64,000 nt of DNA from Aldehydirespirator sp963667505 (GTDB lineage: Bacteria > Actinomycetota > Acidimicrobiia > Acidimicrobiales > Aldehydirespiratoraceae). This document shows positions 56,003-63,959 of the stretch, one piece after another. The notes beneath the pieces are model-generated. The model was not told where the DNA came from. It was given only the letters and a program-made list of their open reading frames with translations, and made no database searches. The stretch's first letter is position 1. Each line of letters begins with the position of its first letter. The translations under genes were made by a program, and so were the position numbers. The DNA lies in NCBI GenBank assembly GCA_963667505.2, contig OY763490.2:3968001-4032000 (forward strand), in the 5' to 3' direction.

Positions 56003-57328
56003 TCAGTGCATCTCGGTAGCGCACCGTGTTGCCATGGAAGATTGGGCCGCTGCTATCCGTTCCAGCAGGGCGGAGGCGGGTTCATCGCCTGGATTCTGCG
56101 ACACGAGTTGACCTGAGAACGCGGTCGTGAGTATTGCCCGACGGATCTCATTGGACTTTGCTCTTGCGCTTTGGATCTGGGCGATCATTTGGTCGACTGA
56201 ACTGAGGGCGGCGCGTGTCGAAGCTACGAGTTCGTGCTGTGTGTCGAGCGGTGGAATCGGAAACTCTATCGTTCGGAAGCGACCGAGCGCAAGATGAGCG
56301 ATGTTGGTCGTGATGCGTGATTCCCTCATGAACCTCCGGGCGTGCATGTGGCGACGAAACACGAGCAGCGCCCACTCCGGCATCACTCCCGGGCCGGGAA
56401 CGAATCGGATGAGGCTATTGGTGAACGCTACACCGGGCGGTTCGCCACGATACATCGCCGGTCGTCCCAGCAACTCGGGACTCTGACCTTCGTTGAGCAG
56501 GATATCTCCCTCTCGGAGCCGGTACTTCTTGAAGTCAACGTCTTCGAAGTGCATCTCCATGATGCTGGACGTGTCGATTCTATCCTCGAAGACGTTCGCT
56601 ACTCGAAGGTAGGGCTTCATGTTTGTCCCGCTGTGGTATCTTGGAGATCGCTGACGCCCGAGTCCGGTCTCACCCGCTTTCGCCACAGTCCTCATCTGCC
56701 AATCCTCTGGTAACTCCGTCGGTATCGAGTTGACGAGAACAGATCGAATCAGTGCGTGGCATCGCGTCTCATCAAGATCAAGGGATGCTTCGACAGTGTT
56801 GAGGCGGGAGAAGTGTTCTTCGATGGCGGCGACGATTCGTTTCTGCTCATCGAGCGGCGCGATTGGGATAGGGAACTGAGAGAGGCCTTGCTTACCTAGG
56901 TGGCGGATGTTGACGCCGCGGCCTGCCTCTCCGAAGCGGCCAGTGAGTGCTGACGCATAGCAGTACCAGTAGAGATAGTCTCGGTTGAGCAATCGCGGAC
57001 GAAGGCGCAGGAGGGTGTTTTGGAAACAGCAGCCCTCGATCTGGTTGTTCCAAATTGCAGGCTTGCCCACCTCGTGCGGACTTCCAGATGCCTCGTTGAG
57101 CAGGATATCGCCAGATGTAAGCCTGAACTTCTCGAAGTCAACATCATCGAAGTTCATCTCTTTCACGTTGTCGAGACAAATTCCCTGCCATGTGATATTG
57201 GCCGCGCGCAGGTAGGGGCGCATCTGCTTACCTGTATGGTGTTGAGGTGAACGCTGACGCCCGAGCTGCACATCGGCCACGTCCGCAACCGTCGCCCAAG
57301 TCCAACCGTCGGGCAGATCGTCGGTCAT
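56003..57328 (-). CDS. hsdS: Type I restriction-modification specificity subunit
   Basis: 441 residues with two target-recognition domains, each starting with the usual DGWTWATVADVADV or EDWQMRTVAKAGET pattern and ending with a conserved coiled coil (FPIPIAPLDEQKRIVAAIEE and FPIPPLDTQHELVASTRAA). The two domains share LGRQRSP and FEDVDF-type segments, so the halves look duplicated. It determines the bipartite DNA target. ATG 57328 overlaps the TGA of an hsdR-like 3' scrap (57325-57402), hinting at a former hsdR-hsdS coupling. Confidence 0.88.
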   Translation of the reverse strand: MTDDLPDGWTWATVADVADVQLGRQRSPQHHTGKQMRPYLRAANITWQGICLDNVKEMNFDDVDFEKFRLTSGDILLNEASGSPHEVGKPAIWNNQIEGCCFQNTLLRLRPRLLNRDYLYWYCYASALTGRFGEAGRGVNIRHLGKQGLSQFPIPIAPLDEQKRIVAAIEEHFSRLNTVEASLDLDETRCHALIRSVLVNSIPTELPEDWQMRTVAKAGETGLGRQRSPRYHSGTNMKPYLRVANVFEDRIDTSSIMEMHFEDVDFKKYRLREGDILLNEGQSPELLGRPAMYRGEPPGVAFTNSLIRFVPGPGVMPEWALLVFRRHMHARRFMRESRITTNIAHLALGRFRTIEFPIPPLDTQHELVASTRAALSSVDQMIAQIQSARAKSNEIRRAILTTAFSGQLVSQNPGDEPASALLERIAAAQSSMATRCATEMH

Positions 57329-57402
57329 GCGTCTATGACCAGCGTCAGTTCGTTGAGCAGGGGGTTGAGGCCGTTGCTGAGGAGATGCCTCTCGTTCCTG
57401 TG
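57325..57402 (-). pseudogene. 3' scrap of a second hsdR
   Basis: The minus frame reads LLSNGLNPLLNELTLVIDA and stops with a TGA overlapping the hsdS ATG. It parallels the end of the intact HsdR, LFGTDLNPLLEELTLALAA. Only about 25 codons are left, immediately downstream of the aspartic-protease gene. This marks the place where an hsdR once ran directly into hsdS. Confidence 0.65.
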
Positions 57403-57406
57403 CTGC

Positions 57407-57799
57407 CTAGACAGCCGGATGCTGGTCACGCGCGTTGGCTTCGATAGTTGCCCGGCCGCCGATTCGAACATCGATGTGCAGGCTGTGATTCTCGAGCAGG
57501 GCCATTCCCACCAGCGGCGTGGTGTCCGCCTCGTCGACCAGAATGTCGATCGCCTTGCCGTCCCACGAGATCCTGGCGTCGTAGACATCGAAGACGTCCT
57601 TGGTTCCATTGGCCTGGGTGGCTCGGCCGTGGGTCACGAAAGGCAGCGCCAACTGCTGCACCGCCGCGGGTGGCAGGGTCAGGAGGCCGTTGTAGCCCGT
57701 GTCGATCACTGCTTCGACCGTCTGGGCCCGACCTTCGGGACCGGTCACGGATACGGCGAGGACAGCTTCGAGGGAGGCATTCACTGCGCCCTCAATCAC
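57407..57799 (-). CDS. Retropepsin-like (clan AA) aspartic protease
   Basis: 130 residues from a GTG that overlaps the upstream stop (GTGA). AVIDTGYNGLLTLP carries the Asp-Thr-Gly catalytic triplet, and VFDVYDARISWDGKAIDILV then LVGMALLENHSLHIDV are the flap and closing strands of a single-domain clan AA protease that dimerises. Similar small proteases occur in bacteria without known targets. It is inserted in the type I restriction locus together with the 57796-58164 gene. Confidence 0.75.
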   Translation of the reverse strand: MIEGAVNASLEAVLAVSVTGPEGRAQTVEAVIDTGYNGLLTLPPAAVQQLALPFVTHGRATQANGTKDVFDVYDARISWDGKAIDILVDEADTTPLVGMALLENHSLHIDVRIGGRATIEANARDQHPAV

Positions 57800-58164
57800 T
57801 TTGATCTCCGAAGAGGCCGACCCCCGAAATGGCGCAGCGCTGCGAAACCTACCCGCACCGCCCACACGTCGGTAACCAGCGGATGCTGGGTTCGCAGCGA
57901 GTTCGCGGCGGCGCGGAGGTCGTCGGCCAGCGCCCATGCTCCGCTGTGCACATCGATGGCGACGTAGTCCCCGTGGTGCGCTTCCTCCACTTGGGGCCGC
58001 ACGTCGCGCTCGTAGATCTCGTCGCCGAGCCGGGCTGTCTCCTCCTTCGAGAGCGTCGGCGCCCGAGAGGGGGTTGGCGCGACCGGCTCCTCTGGCTCGG
58101 CGGGGGGCCGCGGCTCGGTGACAGTCGCGGCCGTGCTGTCGTCGATGTTGGCGGTGGCGTTCAT
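57796..58164 (-). CDS. Hypothetical protein coupled to the aspartic protease
   Basis: 122 residues. A Pro/Ala/Glu-rich disordered start of ~40 residues is followed by EIYERDVRPQVEEAHHGDYVAIDVHSGAW, then ADDLRAAANSLRTQHPLV and WAVRVGFAALRHFG. This compact domain is commonly found beside clan AA proteases in my recollection; it may be a substrate, inhibitor or antitoxin. ATG at 58164; the GTGA overlap ties it to the protease. Confidence 0.6.
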   Translation of the reverse strand: MNATANIDDSTAATVTEPRPPAEPEEPVAPTPSRAPTLSKEETARLGDEIYERDVRPQVEEAHHGDYVAIDVHSGAWALADDLRAAANSLRTQHPLVTDVWAVRVGFAALRHFGGRPLRRSK

Positions 58165-58231
58165 GGTGCGACTCTAATGTCGTGACATACCATTCTGCAA
58201 CCTGTCGTCCGAGGACGCGATCGCCAGCGGG

Positions 58232-61069
58232 TCATGCGGCTAGGGCGAGGGTTAGCTCTTCGAGGAGGGGGTTGAGGTCGGTGCCGAAGAGTTGGCGGGC
58301 TTTGGCTAGGCCGCCGTGGGTGCTGAAGGGTGGGTTCTGGAGGTCGGCCGGGGCTACGGCGAGGCTGGCGGCGATGTGGTCCTTGATCAGGTGGAGGTAG
58401 GCGGTCTGCTCGTCGGTGAAGTGGCGGCCGAGAGCCTGCTGCTCCGCCAGCCAGGTCTCGAAGCGCTCGTTCACCAAGTCGGGGTAGGCGACCAGCTCGT
58501 CGGTGTGGCCCAGCGCGTGGCGGACAAGGCTCACCAAGTCGGTGTTCACGCGGTGGCCTGAGCCCCTCACCTTGGAGGCGTCGAGCGTCTCGTAGGCCTG
58601 CCACAGCGCCTCGGCCGTCCAGCGGTGCGGCGGGCGGCCAATGGCCTGGGCCAGCGCCTTGATGTCGGCATAGGTGAGCCCGCCGCCGCGGGGCTGGCTG
58701 TAGAGCACCTGCAACGCGGTGATCTCGTCCTTGTTGTCCTCGATGAACTGGCGGAACGACTCGGTCTGAGCCCGGGCCCGGTCGGCGGCGTCCTTCGAGT
58801 ACTCGCCGGACACCACCTTGTCCTTCGACGCCGTGTCGATCACCTGCTCGTAGCTGCGGCGGACGTCGATCAGCTTCTGGCGCAGCCCGGGATTGCCGGC
58901 GATCGGCTGCACCGCCCCGGCGATCAGGTGGCGGGCCGCAGCGGCAACCTGCTCGGGAGTCGGGTCCTCCGTGCCGGCCGTGGCCGCGGCCTCGGCGTGG
59001 TGGCGGTCGGGGTCCAGGGCGTCAGTGATCTGGCGGACCAGGTCGTCGAGCCCGATCCCGGCCACCTTCTCCACCTCAGTCCGGTCCTCGGCGGTCATGC
59101 GGCGGCTCAGGCGGGCCAGACGCGACGCCACCGACGACACCACCGCCTCGTCGGTCGATCCCAGGCCGATCTGGTTCAGCAGCCGGTCGAAGCCCACGCC
59201 CTTGTGGCGCTCCAGCGGCACCGTGTCGTGCAGGCCGGCGTCGGTGACGCCCACCGCGTCCACGATCACGAAACGGTCCTTCACCTTGGCGTCGGGGGTG
59301 ACCGCCCGCAGGTCGTTGTCGTCGATCACCCGCACGCCTCGGCCCTTCATCTGCTCGAAGAAGTTGCGGCTGCGCACCATGCGCATGAACACCACGCACT
59401 CGATGGGCTTCACGTCGGTGCCCGTGGCGATCATGTCCACCGTCACCGCGATGCGGGTCGGGTAGTTGGTGCGGAACTGCTGAAGCAGATCCTCGGGCTT
59501 GTTGCCGGAGTCGCCGGAGCGGTAGGTGATCTTCACCGCGCCCTCGTTGCCCAAGCCGAACTCCTCGCGCACGATCTGCACGATGTCATCGGCGTGGCTG
59601 TCGTCCTTGGCGAAGATCAGCGTCTTGGGGACGTGCCTCAGCAGGCCGTCGGGGCGGCGCTCCCGGTCCTCGAAGATCCTCGGCAGCGAGTCCCGCAACG
59701 TGCGCACCACCGTGCGGATCTGGTCGGGGGCCACCACCCGGCGGTCCAGCTCGGACGGGCTGTAGTCGATGTCGGCGTCCACCTTCTCCAAGCGGCGCTG
59801 GCGGGTCTCGCGGTCGCGGAACTCGGTCACGAACTCGGCCGGCACCGTGCTGCCGGACTCGGTGATCTCGGTGCGGATGCGGAACACGTCGAAGTCCACG
59901 TTCACCCGGTCGGCCACCGCCTGCTCGTGGCCGTACTCCATCACCAGGTTCTGGTCGAAGAACGCGAACGTCTGGATGCCCGGAGTGGCGGTGAGCCCCA
60001 CCAGGAAGGCGTCGAAGTACTCCAGCACCTGGCGCCACACCCCGTAGATCGAGCGGTGGCACTCGTCGACGACGATCAGGTCGTACGACTCGACCGGCAC
60101 CCTCGGGTTGTAGGACACCTCCACCGGCTGCTCCGGCGCCGTCTCGAAGCCCGAGCGCTCGTCGAGGGCCTCATCGAAGGCGTCATCGCCCCGCAGGATC
60201 GAGTACAGCCGCTGGATGGTGCTCACATGCACCTTGGTGGCGGCCGCGGCGGCCATGTCGAGATGCGGCGACGCCAGCCGGCGGACGTTGTACAGCTCGG
60301 TGAACTTGCGGGGGTCGTCGGGCACGGCGAAGCCCTCGAACTCCCGCACCGCCTGACGGCCCAGGTTGGCCCGGTCCACCAGGAACAGGATCCGCCGTGC
60401 GCCGGCGTGGCGCACCAGCCGGTAGCAGACGTTGGCCGCGGTGAAAGTCTTGCCCGCCCCGGTGGCCATCTGGATCAACGCCCGGGGCCGGTTCGCCCGC
60501 AGCGAATCCTCCAGATTGCGGATCGCCTCGGCCTGCGCCGGCCACAGCCCCGGAGTGTCGGGCTCCATCTGAGGCAGCAACGCCAGACCCGCCCGCAGCG
60601 TGGCATAGCCGCCGAGGCGGACATGCTCGTCAACCCAGTGCGCCAGCGTCTCGGGCCGATGGAAGGCGAACACCCGCCGGGAGGCCGCCACCGGGTCGAG
60701 GCCGCAGGTGAAGCGGGTCTCGGCGCCGGTGGACTCGTAGCCGAACGGCAGCGCCCCGTCCACCTCGAACGCGGGCAGCTCCTCGGGGTAGGCGGCCCGG
60801 TACTTGCGGGTCTGCGGCTCCACGCCGGTGAGGGTGCTGCCCGCCTTCTTGGCCTCGATCACCCCCACCGCCTGACGGTCCACGAACAGCACATAGTCGG
60901 CTGGCCCCGCCTCCGTCGGCACCTCCCGCACCGCCACGCCCTGCGCTGCGGCCACCGCCGCGCTCTTGTAGTCCTGCACCACCCATCCGCACGCCTCAAG
61001 CCGCCCGTCGATCTCCATCCGAGCCCGAGCCTCGGGCTCCAGATACTCGGACGAGTCAGCCGCAGACAC
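58232..61069 (-). CDS. hsdR: Type I restriction enzyme subunit R
   Basis: 945 residues from GTG 61069 (an in-frame start at 61165 would add 32). The N-terminal nuclease has DYVLFVDRQAVGVIEAKK (PD-ExK). The helicase has QMATGAGKTFTAANV (Walker A), VDECHRSI (DECH), LTATPG, and late-motif VDMIATGTDVKP and MKGRGVRV. The C-terminal helical HsdR domain ends with ELTLALAA. It translocates and cuts unmodified DNA with HsdM and HsdS. It is the first gene of the restriction locus; the downstream order hsdR, protease pair, hsdS, TIR module, toxin-antitoxin, hsdM is heavily interrupted. Confidence 0.9.
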   Translation of the reverse strand: MSAADSSEYLEPEARARMEIDGRLEACGWVVQDYKSAAVAAAQGVAVREVPTEAGPADYVLFVDRQAVGVIEAKKAGSTLTGVEPQTRKYRAAYPEELPAFEVDGALPFGYESTGAETRFTCGLDPVAASRRVFAFHRPETLAHWVDEHVRLGGYATLRAGLALLPQMEPDTPGLWPAQAEAIRNLEDSLRANRPRALIQMATGAGKTFTAANVCYRLVRHAGARRILFLVDRANLGRQAVREFEGFAVPDDPRKFTELYNVRRLASPHLDMAAAAATKVHVSTIQRLYSILRGDDAFDEALDERSGFETAPEQPVEVSYNPRVPVESYDLIVVDECHRSIYGVWRQVLEYFDAFLVGLTATPGIQTFAFFDQNLVMEYGHEQAVADRVNVDFDVFRIRTEITESGSTVPAEFVTEFRDRETRQRRLEKVDADIDYSPSELDRRVVAPDQIRTVVRTLRDSLPRIFEDRERRPDGLLRHVPKTLIFAKDDSHADDIVQIVREEFGLGNEGAVKITYRSGDSGNKPEDLLQQFRTNYPTRIAVTVDMIATGTDVKPIECVVFMRMVRSRNFFEQMKGRGVRVIDDNDLRAVTPDAKVKDRFVIVDAVGVTDAGLHDTVPLERHKGVGFDRLLNQIGLGSTDEAVVSSVASRLARLSRRMTAEDRTEVEKVAGIGLDDLVRQITDALDPDRHHAEAAATAGTEDPTPEQVAAAARHLIAGAVQPIAGNPGLRQKLIDVRRSYEQVIDTASKDKVVSGEYSKDAADRARAQTESFRQFIEDNKDEITALQVLYSQPRGGGLTYADIKALAQAIGRPPHRWTAEALWQAYETLDASKVRGSGHRVNTDLVSLVRHALGHTDELVAYPDLVNERFETWLAEQQALGRHFTDEQTAYLHLIKDHIAASLAVAPADLQNPPFSTHGGLAKARQLFGTDLNPLLEELTLALAA

Positions 61070-61199
61070 CGAAGCCCATGGTACGGCCGACCTCCGCCGC
61101 AGGCCGACGCTGACGCCTCGCCAGACGCATCCTTGGGCCAGCGGGATGCAGCACACAGGCGTCATAGGTGGCGGTGAACGACATCCGCCCGGCTCTCGG

Positions 61200-61673
61200 T
61201 CAGTAGTCGAGGCCGAGCCGTTGGGCTTCCGCCGCTAGTTCGTCCGCGATGGAACGGCGCTCGGCGTCGTCACGGTGCTTGTAGTCGAGCAGGTCGACTA
61301 GAGGCACCCGGCGCCGGTTGCCGACCCGGCGATAGGGGATCTTCCGCTCGTCGAGCAGTTTCACGAGGTACGGCCGGGACACGTTCAGCAGGTCAGCCGC
61401 TTGCTGGGTGGTCAGTTCGGCGTGGACCGGCGCGACGGTGACCGCGTTGCCGTTGGCGATCTCGGCCAGGATGTCTACGAGCAGGCGGAGTGCGTGGCCG
61501 GGGATCTCCAGCGTCGTGCCGTCGTCGGCCGCGGTCAAAGACACCTGGGCAGCCGCACCGTCGGGATGCTGTCTGAGGAACCGCTCGAGTTCCTCTACGG
61601 CCTGCGCCGCCTGCTCCGCGGTGGCCTCGTCAGGGACGGCGAGATGATGTTCCAGGAGCGCGGTGGTGGTCAC
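61200..61673 (-). CDS. Excisionase-type helix-turn-helix protein (antitoxin-like)
   Basis: 157 residues. ELTTQQAADLLNVSRPYLVKLL (~87-108) with KIPYRRVGNRRRVPLVDLLDY is a MerR/excisionase-type winged helix. The long N-terminal part resembles the antitoxins paired with PIN-domain toxins of the COG1569 type. No such toxin follows; downstream is hsdR. It may be an orphan antitoxin or a regulator of the restriction operon, which begins 130 bases downstream. Confidence 0.72.
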   Translation of the reverse strand: MTTTALLEHHLAVPDEATAEQAAQAVEELERFLRQHPDGAAAQVSLTAADDGTTLEIPGHALRLLVDILAEIANGNAVTVAPVHAELTTQQAADLLNVSRPYLVKLLDERKIPYRRVGNRRRVPLVDLLDYKHRDDAERRSIADELAAEAQRLGLDY

Positions 61674-61804
61674 GATTGCCTCCTCGTCCTCTCTGTGTGT
61701 TGGGCGGGGTCGGCCTCAGGGGGAGTTGGATCCCCCTGTCGGATGGCCGCATGGTACGCCACAAGCGAGACATTCGCAATAACAGCATCATTCGAAGCAG
61801 TCGA

Positions 61805-61972
61805 ACCTTCGCCGTAAGTGTAGCGCTTGAGGTGGTCGGACTCTTGGCGCTGGTGCCGGTCGGTGGGTTGTGACAGGGTGGCATGGCCGCCGAAGCGGAC
61901 ATGCTCGTCCATCCAGTGCGCCAGCGTCTCGGGCCGGTGGAAGGCGAACGCCCGCCGGCTGGCAGTAGACGG
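61805..61972 (-). pseudogene. Chimeric scrap of hsdM and hsdR
   Basis: On the minus strand, 61972-61885 matches hsdR around 60610-60695 (FHRPETLAHW and DEHVRFGGHATL), and directly beyond it 61865-61805 matches hsdM around 51905-51955 (DRHQRQESDHLKRYTY against DRHQRQESERFKCYTY). The join LSQPTDRHQRQ is not present in either gene. These are remains of a second type I system fused by deletion. The rest of 61674-62002 shows no gene. Confidence 0.65.
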
Positions 61973-62002
61973 GATCGAGCGGCGGGGTGCGGCCGAGGGC
62001 GC

Positions 62003-62422
62003 TCAGTCGGCGGTGCCGGGTGGGACGATCCATTGGTTCGGCTGGCCTGTTGTGGCTGACACGAGCTCGAAGTCCGAGTCGTAGTGCAGGACGGTGAGGC
62101 CGCGGCTCTCGGCGATGGCGGCTACGAGGGCGTCCACCAGCGACAGGGCACGGTGCTGGCCTCGGTCGGCGAGCAGTCGCTGAAGTTGGAGCGCCCTGCG
62201 GTGGTCCCCCTCCGTGGTTGGAGCGGATTCGTAGGCTTCGATTCGGCTTGTGATGCTGTCGTGGTCGGCGGCGTTTCGTGCGCTGAAGCCGAGCTCGAAG
62301 GCCACTGGTGCGCACAGGGCGACTCGACCCTCGGCCGCTAGCGGAGCAAAGGCGGCCGCCACACCGGGCTGCGAGAGTCGGGCGAACGCACTCGTGTCGG
62401 CGAGATAGGCGGCGCGTGCCAA
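62003..62422 (-). CDS. vapC: VapC-type PIN-domain ribonuclease toxin
   Basis: 139 residues. YLADTSAFARL has the first catalytic Asp, FELGF the Glu, LSLVDALVAAIAE the third acidic residue, and LHYDSDFELV the fourth: the full PIN-domain quartet. It cleaves RNA (tRNA or rRNA in known VapCs). A TTG start follows the vapB stop by one base. Confidence 0.85.
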   Translation of the reverse strand: MARAAYLADTSAFARLSQPGVAAAFAPLAAEGRVALCAPVAFELGFSARNAADHDSITSRIEAYESAPTTEGDHRRALQLQRLLADRGQHRALSLVDALVAAIAESRGLTVLHYDSDFELVSATTGQPNQWIVPPGTAD

Positions 62423-62423
62423 G

Positions 62424-62630
62424 TCAGCCCGCTCCGCCCCAGGCGCCCTCGGCGGCGTCGAAGTCGAAACGGCCCGGCTCCGACAGCAGGGCTACGAGCT
62501 CGAGTCGGCGTCGGGCGTTGACGATCTCGCGCAGGGCGGCATCGATGGTGTCTCGCAGCGTCGACGTGCCCAGGATGCTCGCGGCCTGGGCGGCGATATC
62601 TCTATCGACTTCTACAGATGTCTTGCTCAT
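62424..62630 (-). CDS. vapB: VapB-type antitoxin
   Basis: About 68 residues from ATG 62630 (62639 also possible). KTSVEVDRDIAAQAASILG and TLRDTIDAALREIVNARRR form the ribbon-helix-helix of VapB, and the tail (EPGRFDFDAAEGAWGGAG) is the toxin-binding end, with the typical W near the C-terminus. It forms a complete toxin-antitoxin operon with vapC. Upstream lies the divergent Fic gene. Confidence 0.82.
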   Translation of the reverse strand: MSKTSVEVDRDIAAQAASILGTSTLRDTIDAALREIVNARRRLELVALLSEPGRFDFDAAEGAWGGAG

Positions 62631-62706
62631 GCCGTTCAAGATATCAGAGCCGGTAAGTCGTCAACCGCGTCTAAAGGGAGGAGCGGCAGTTCAAACTTAG
62701 ACACTC

Positions 62707-62727
62707 CGGTGGACATTTCGGTGGACA
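62707..62727. promoter_or_regulatory. Direct repeats upstream of the fic gene
   Basis: CGGTGGACA occurs twice, at 62707-62715 and 62719-62727, a 12-bp period, in the divergent vapB-fic intergenic region. The spacing of about one helical turn and the position 30-50 bases before the fic GTG suggest a regulator-binding site. Confidence 0.4.
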
Positions 62728-62756
62728 AAACAGGGGGGTGATAGTAGGATCAGCCC

Positions 62757-63959
62757 GTGCGTCGGTACCTTGACTCCCATCCTTGGATCACCTTCTCGGC
62801 TGCCGACATCAACTCGCTCGACCCGAAGGCCTGGATGCTGCTGGGCGAGGCCCGCTCCAAGTGCGAGCAGCTCGCGGGCACCCCGCTGCGCCCGTCGGTG
62901 GCACGGCGCCTCTACGAGGTCACGCTCGTCAAGGGAGTGCGGGCGACCACCGCCATCGAGGGCAACACCCTCACCGAGGAGCAGGTGGAGGGCATCCTCC
63001 GGGGCACGTATCGGGCCCCTCCGTCGCGGGCCTATCAGGAGCGCGAGGTCCGCAACGTGCTCGACGCGCTCACGCTCATCAGCGAACAGGTGCTGAGCGG
63101 CGACCCTCCCGCGATCACCAGCGACATGATCTGCGAGCTCAACCGCCAAGTGATGGAGGGAACCGACCACGAGTCGCACGTCGTGCCGGGGCGGGTGCGC
63201 GACTACTCGGTGGTCGTCGCGGCCTATCGAGGCGCTCCCGCCGAGGACTGCGAGCACCTTCTCGACCGTCTCGCCGAATGGCTGGAGGGCGACACCTTCG
63301 CCTCCGACGACCCTGAGCTGCGCTTCGTGCTGGCGGTCGCGCAGGCGGTCTACGCCCACCTCTACATCAGCTGGCTGCACCCCTTCGGAGACGGCAACGG
63401 GCGCACGGCCCGACTGCTCGAGTTCGCGATCCTGGCCCGCAGCGGCATGGTCCCGCTGCCTGCGGCCAACCTGATGTCCAACCACTACAACCTCACCCGC
63501 GACCGGTACTACCGCGAGCTGGCCGAGTCGAGCCGCACCGCCGACACCGCCAGATTCGTGGCCTACGCCGTGCAAGGGCTCGTGGACGGCATCCGAGACC
63601 AGATCGACGAGGTGCGCGAACAGCAGTTCAGCGTGACCTGGCACAACCATGTCCACAACAAGCTGGCGGAGTTCCCCTCGAGCCCGGCGCGTGAGCGCCA
63701 GCGATCCCTGGTGCTGGCCATGCCCTCGGGGATCGACATGGCCAAGAGCGAACTGCCCGGCCTGACCGCAGCGCTCGCAGCCCTCTACGCGAGGACCGGG
63801 CCTCGCACCCTCAGCCGCGACCTCAACCGGTTGCGCGACGCCGAACTGGTGGTGAGGCGTCCGAAGGGATGGCGGACCAACGACGCTGTCATCAGCGCCT
63901 TCCTCCCACCCACCGCCGACCGCGACCATGACCGTGCCAATGCGGGCCTCCCGGCATAG
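62757..63959 (+). CDS. Fic-family AMPylase-like protein
   Basis: 400 residues from a GTG start. The Fic core motif HPFGDGNGRTARLLE (~206-220) has catalytic His, Asp and the anion-binding GNGR. An upstream TTAIEGNTLTEEQ (~62-74) is the inhibitory-helix motif with its Glu, as in self-inhibited class II Fic proteins. A Fic_N-type domain precedes, and a winged helix (GPRTLSRDLNRLRDAELVV) ends the protein. It would transfer AMP to, or remove it from, target proteins. Confidence 0.88.
   Translation: MRRYLDSHPWITFSAADINSLDPKAWMLLGEARSKCEQLAGTPLRPSVARRLYEVTLVKGVRATTAIEGNTLTEEQVEGILRGTYRAPPSRAYQEREVRNVLDALTLISEQVLSGDPPAITSDMICELNRQVMEGTDHESHVVPGRVRDYSVVVAAYRGAPAEDCEHLLDRLAEWLEGDTFASDDPELRFVLAVAQAVYAHLYISWLHPFGDGNGRTARLLEFAILARSGMVPLPAANLMSNHYNLTRDRYYRELAESSRTADTARFVAYAVQGLVDGIRDQIDEVREQQFSVTWHNHVHNKLAEFPSSPARERQRSLVLAMPSGIDMAKSELPGLTAALAALYARTGPRTLSRDLNRLRDAELVVRRPKGWRTNDAVISAFLPPTADRDHDRANAGLPA

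Noticed and set aside
58625..61177. 850-codon plus-strand open frame opposite hsdR
   Set aside because: Antisense shadow of the intact HsdR helicase; repetitive Gly/His/Val-rich translation without motifs.
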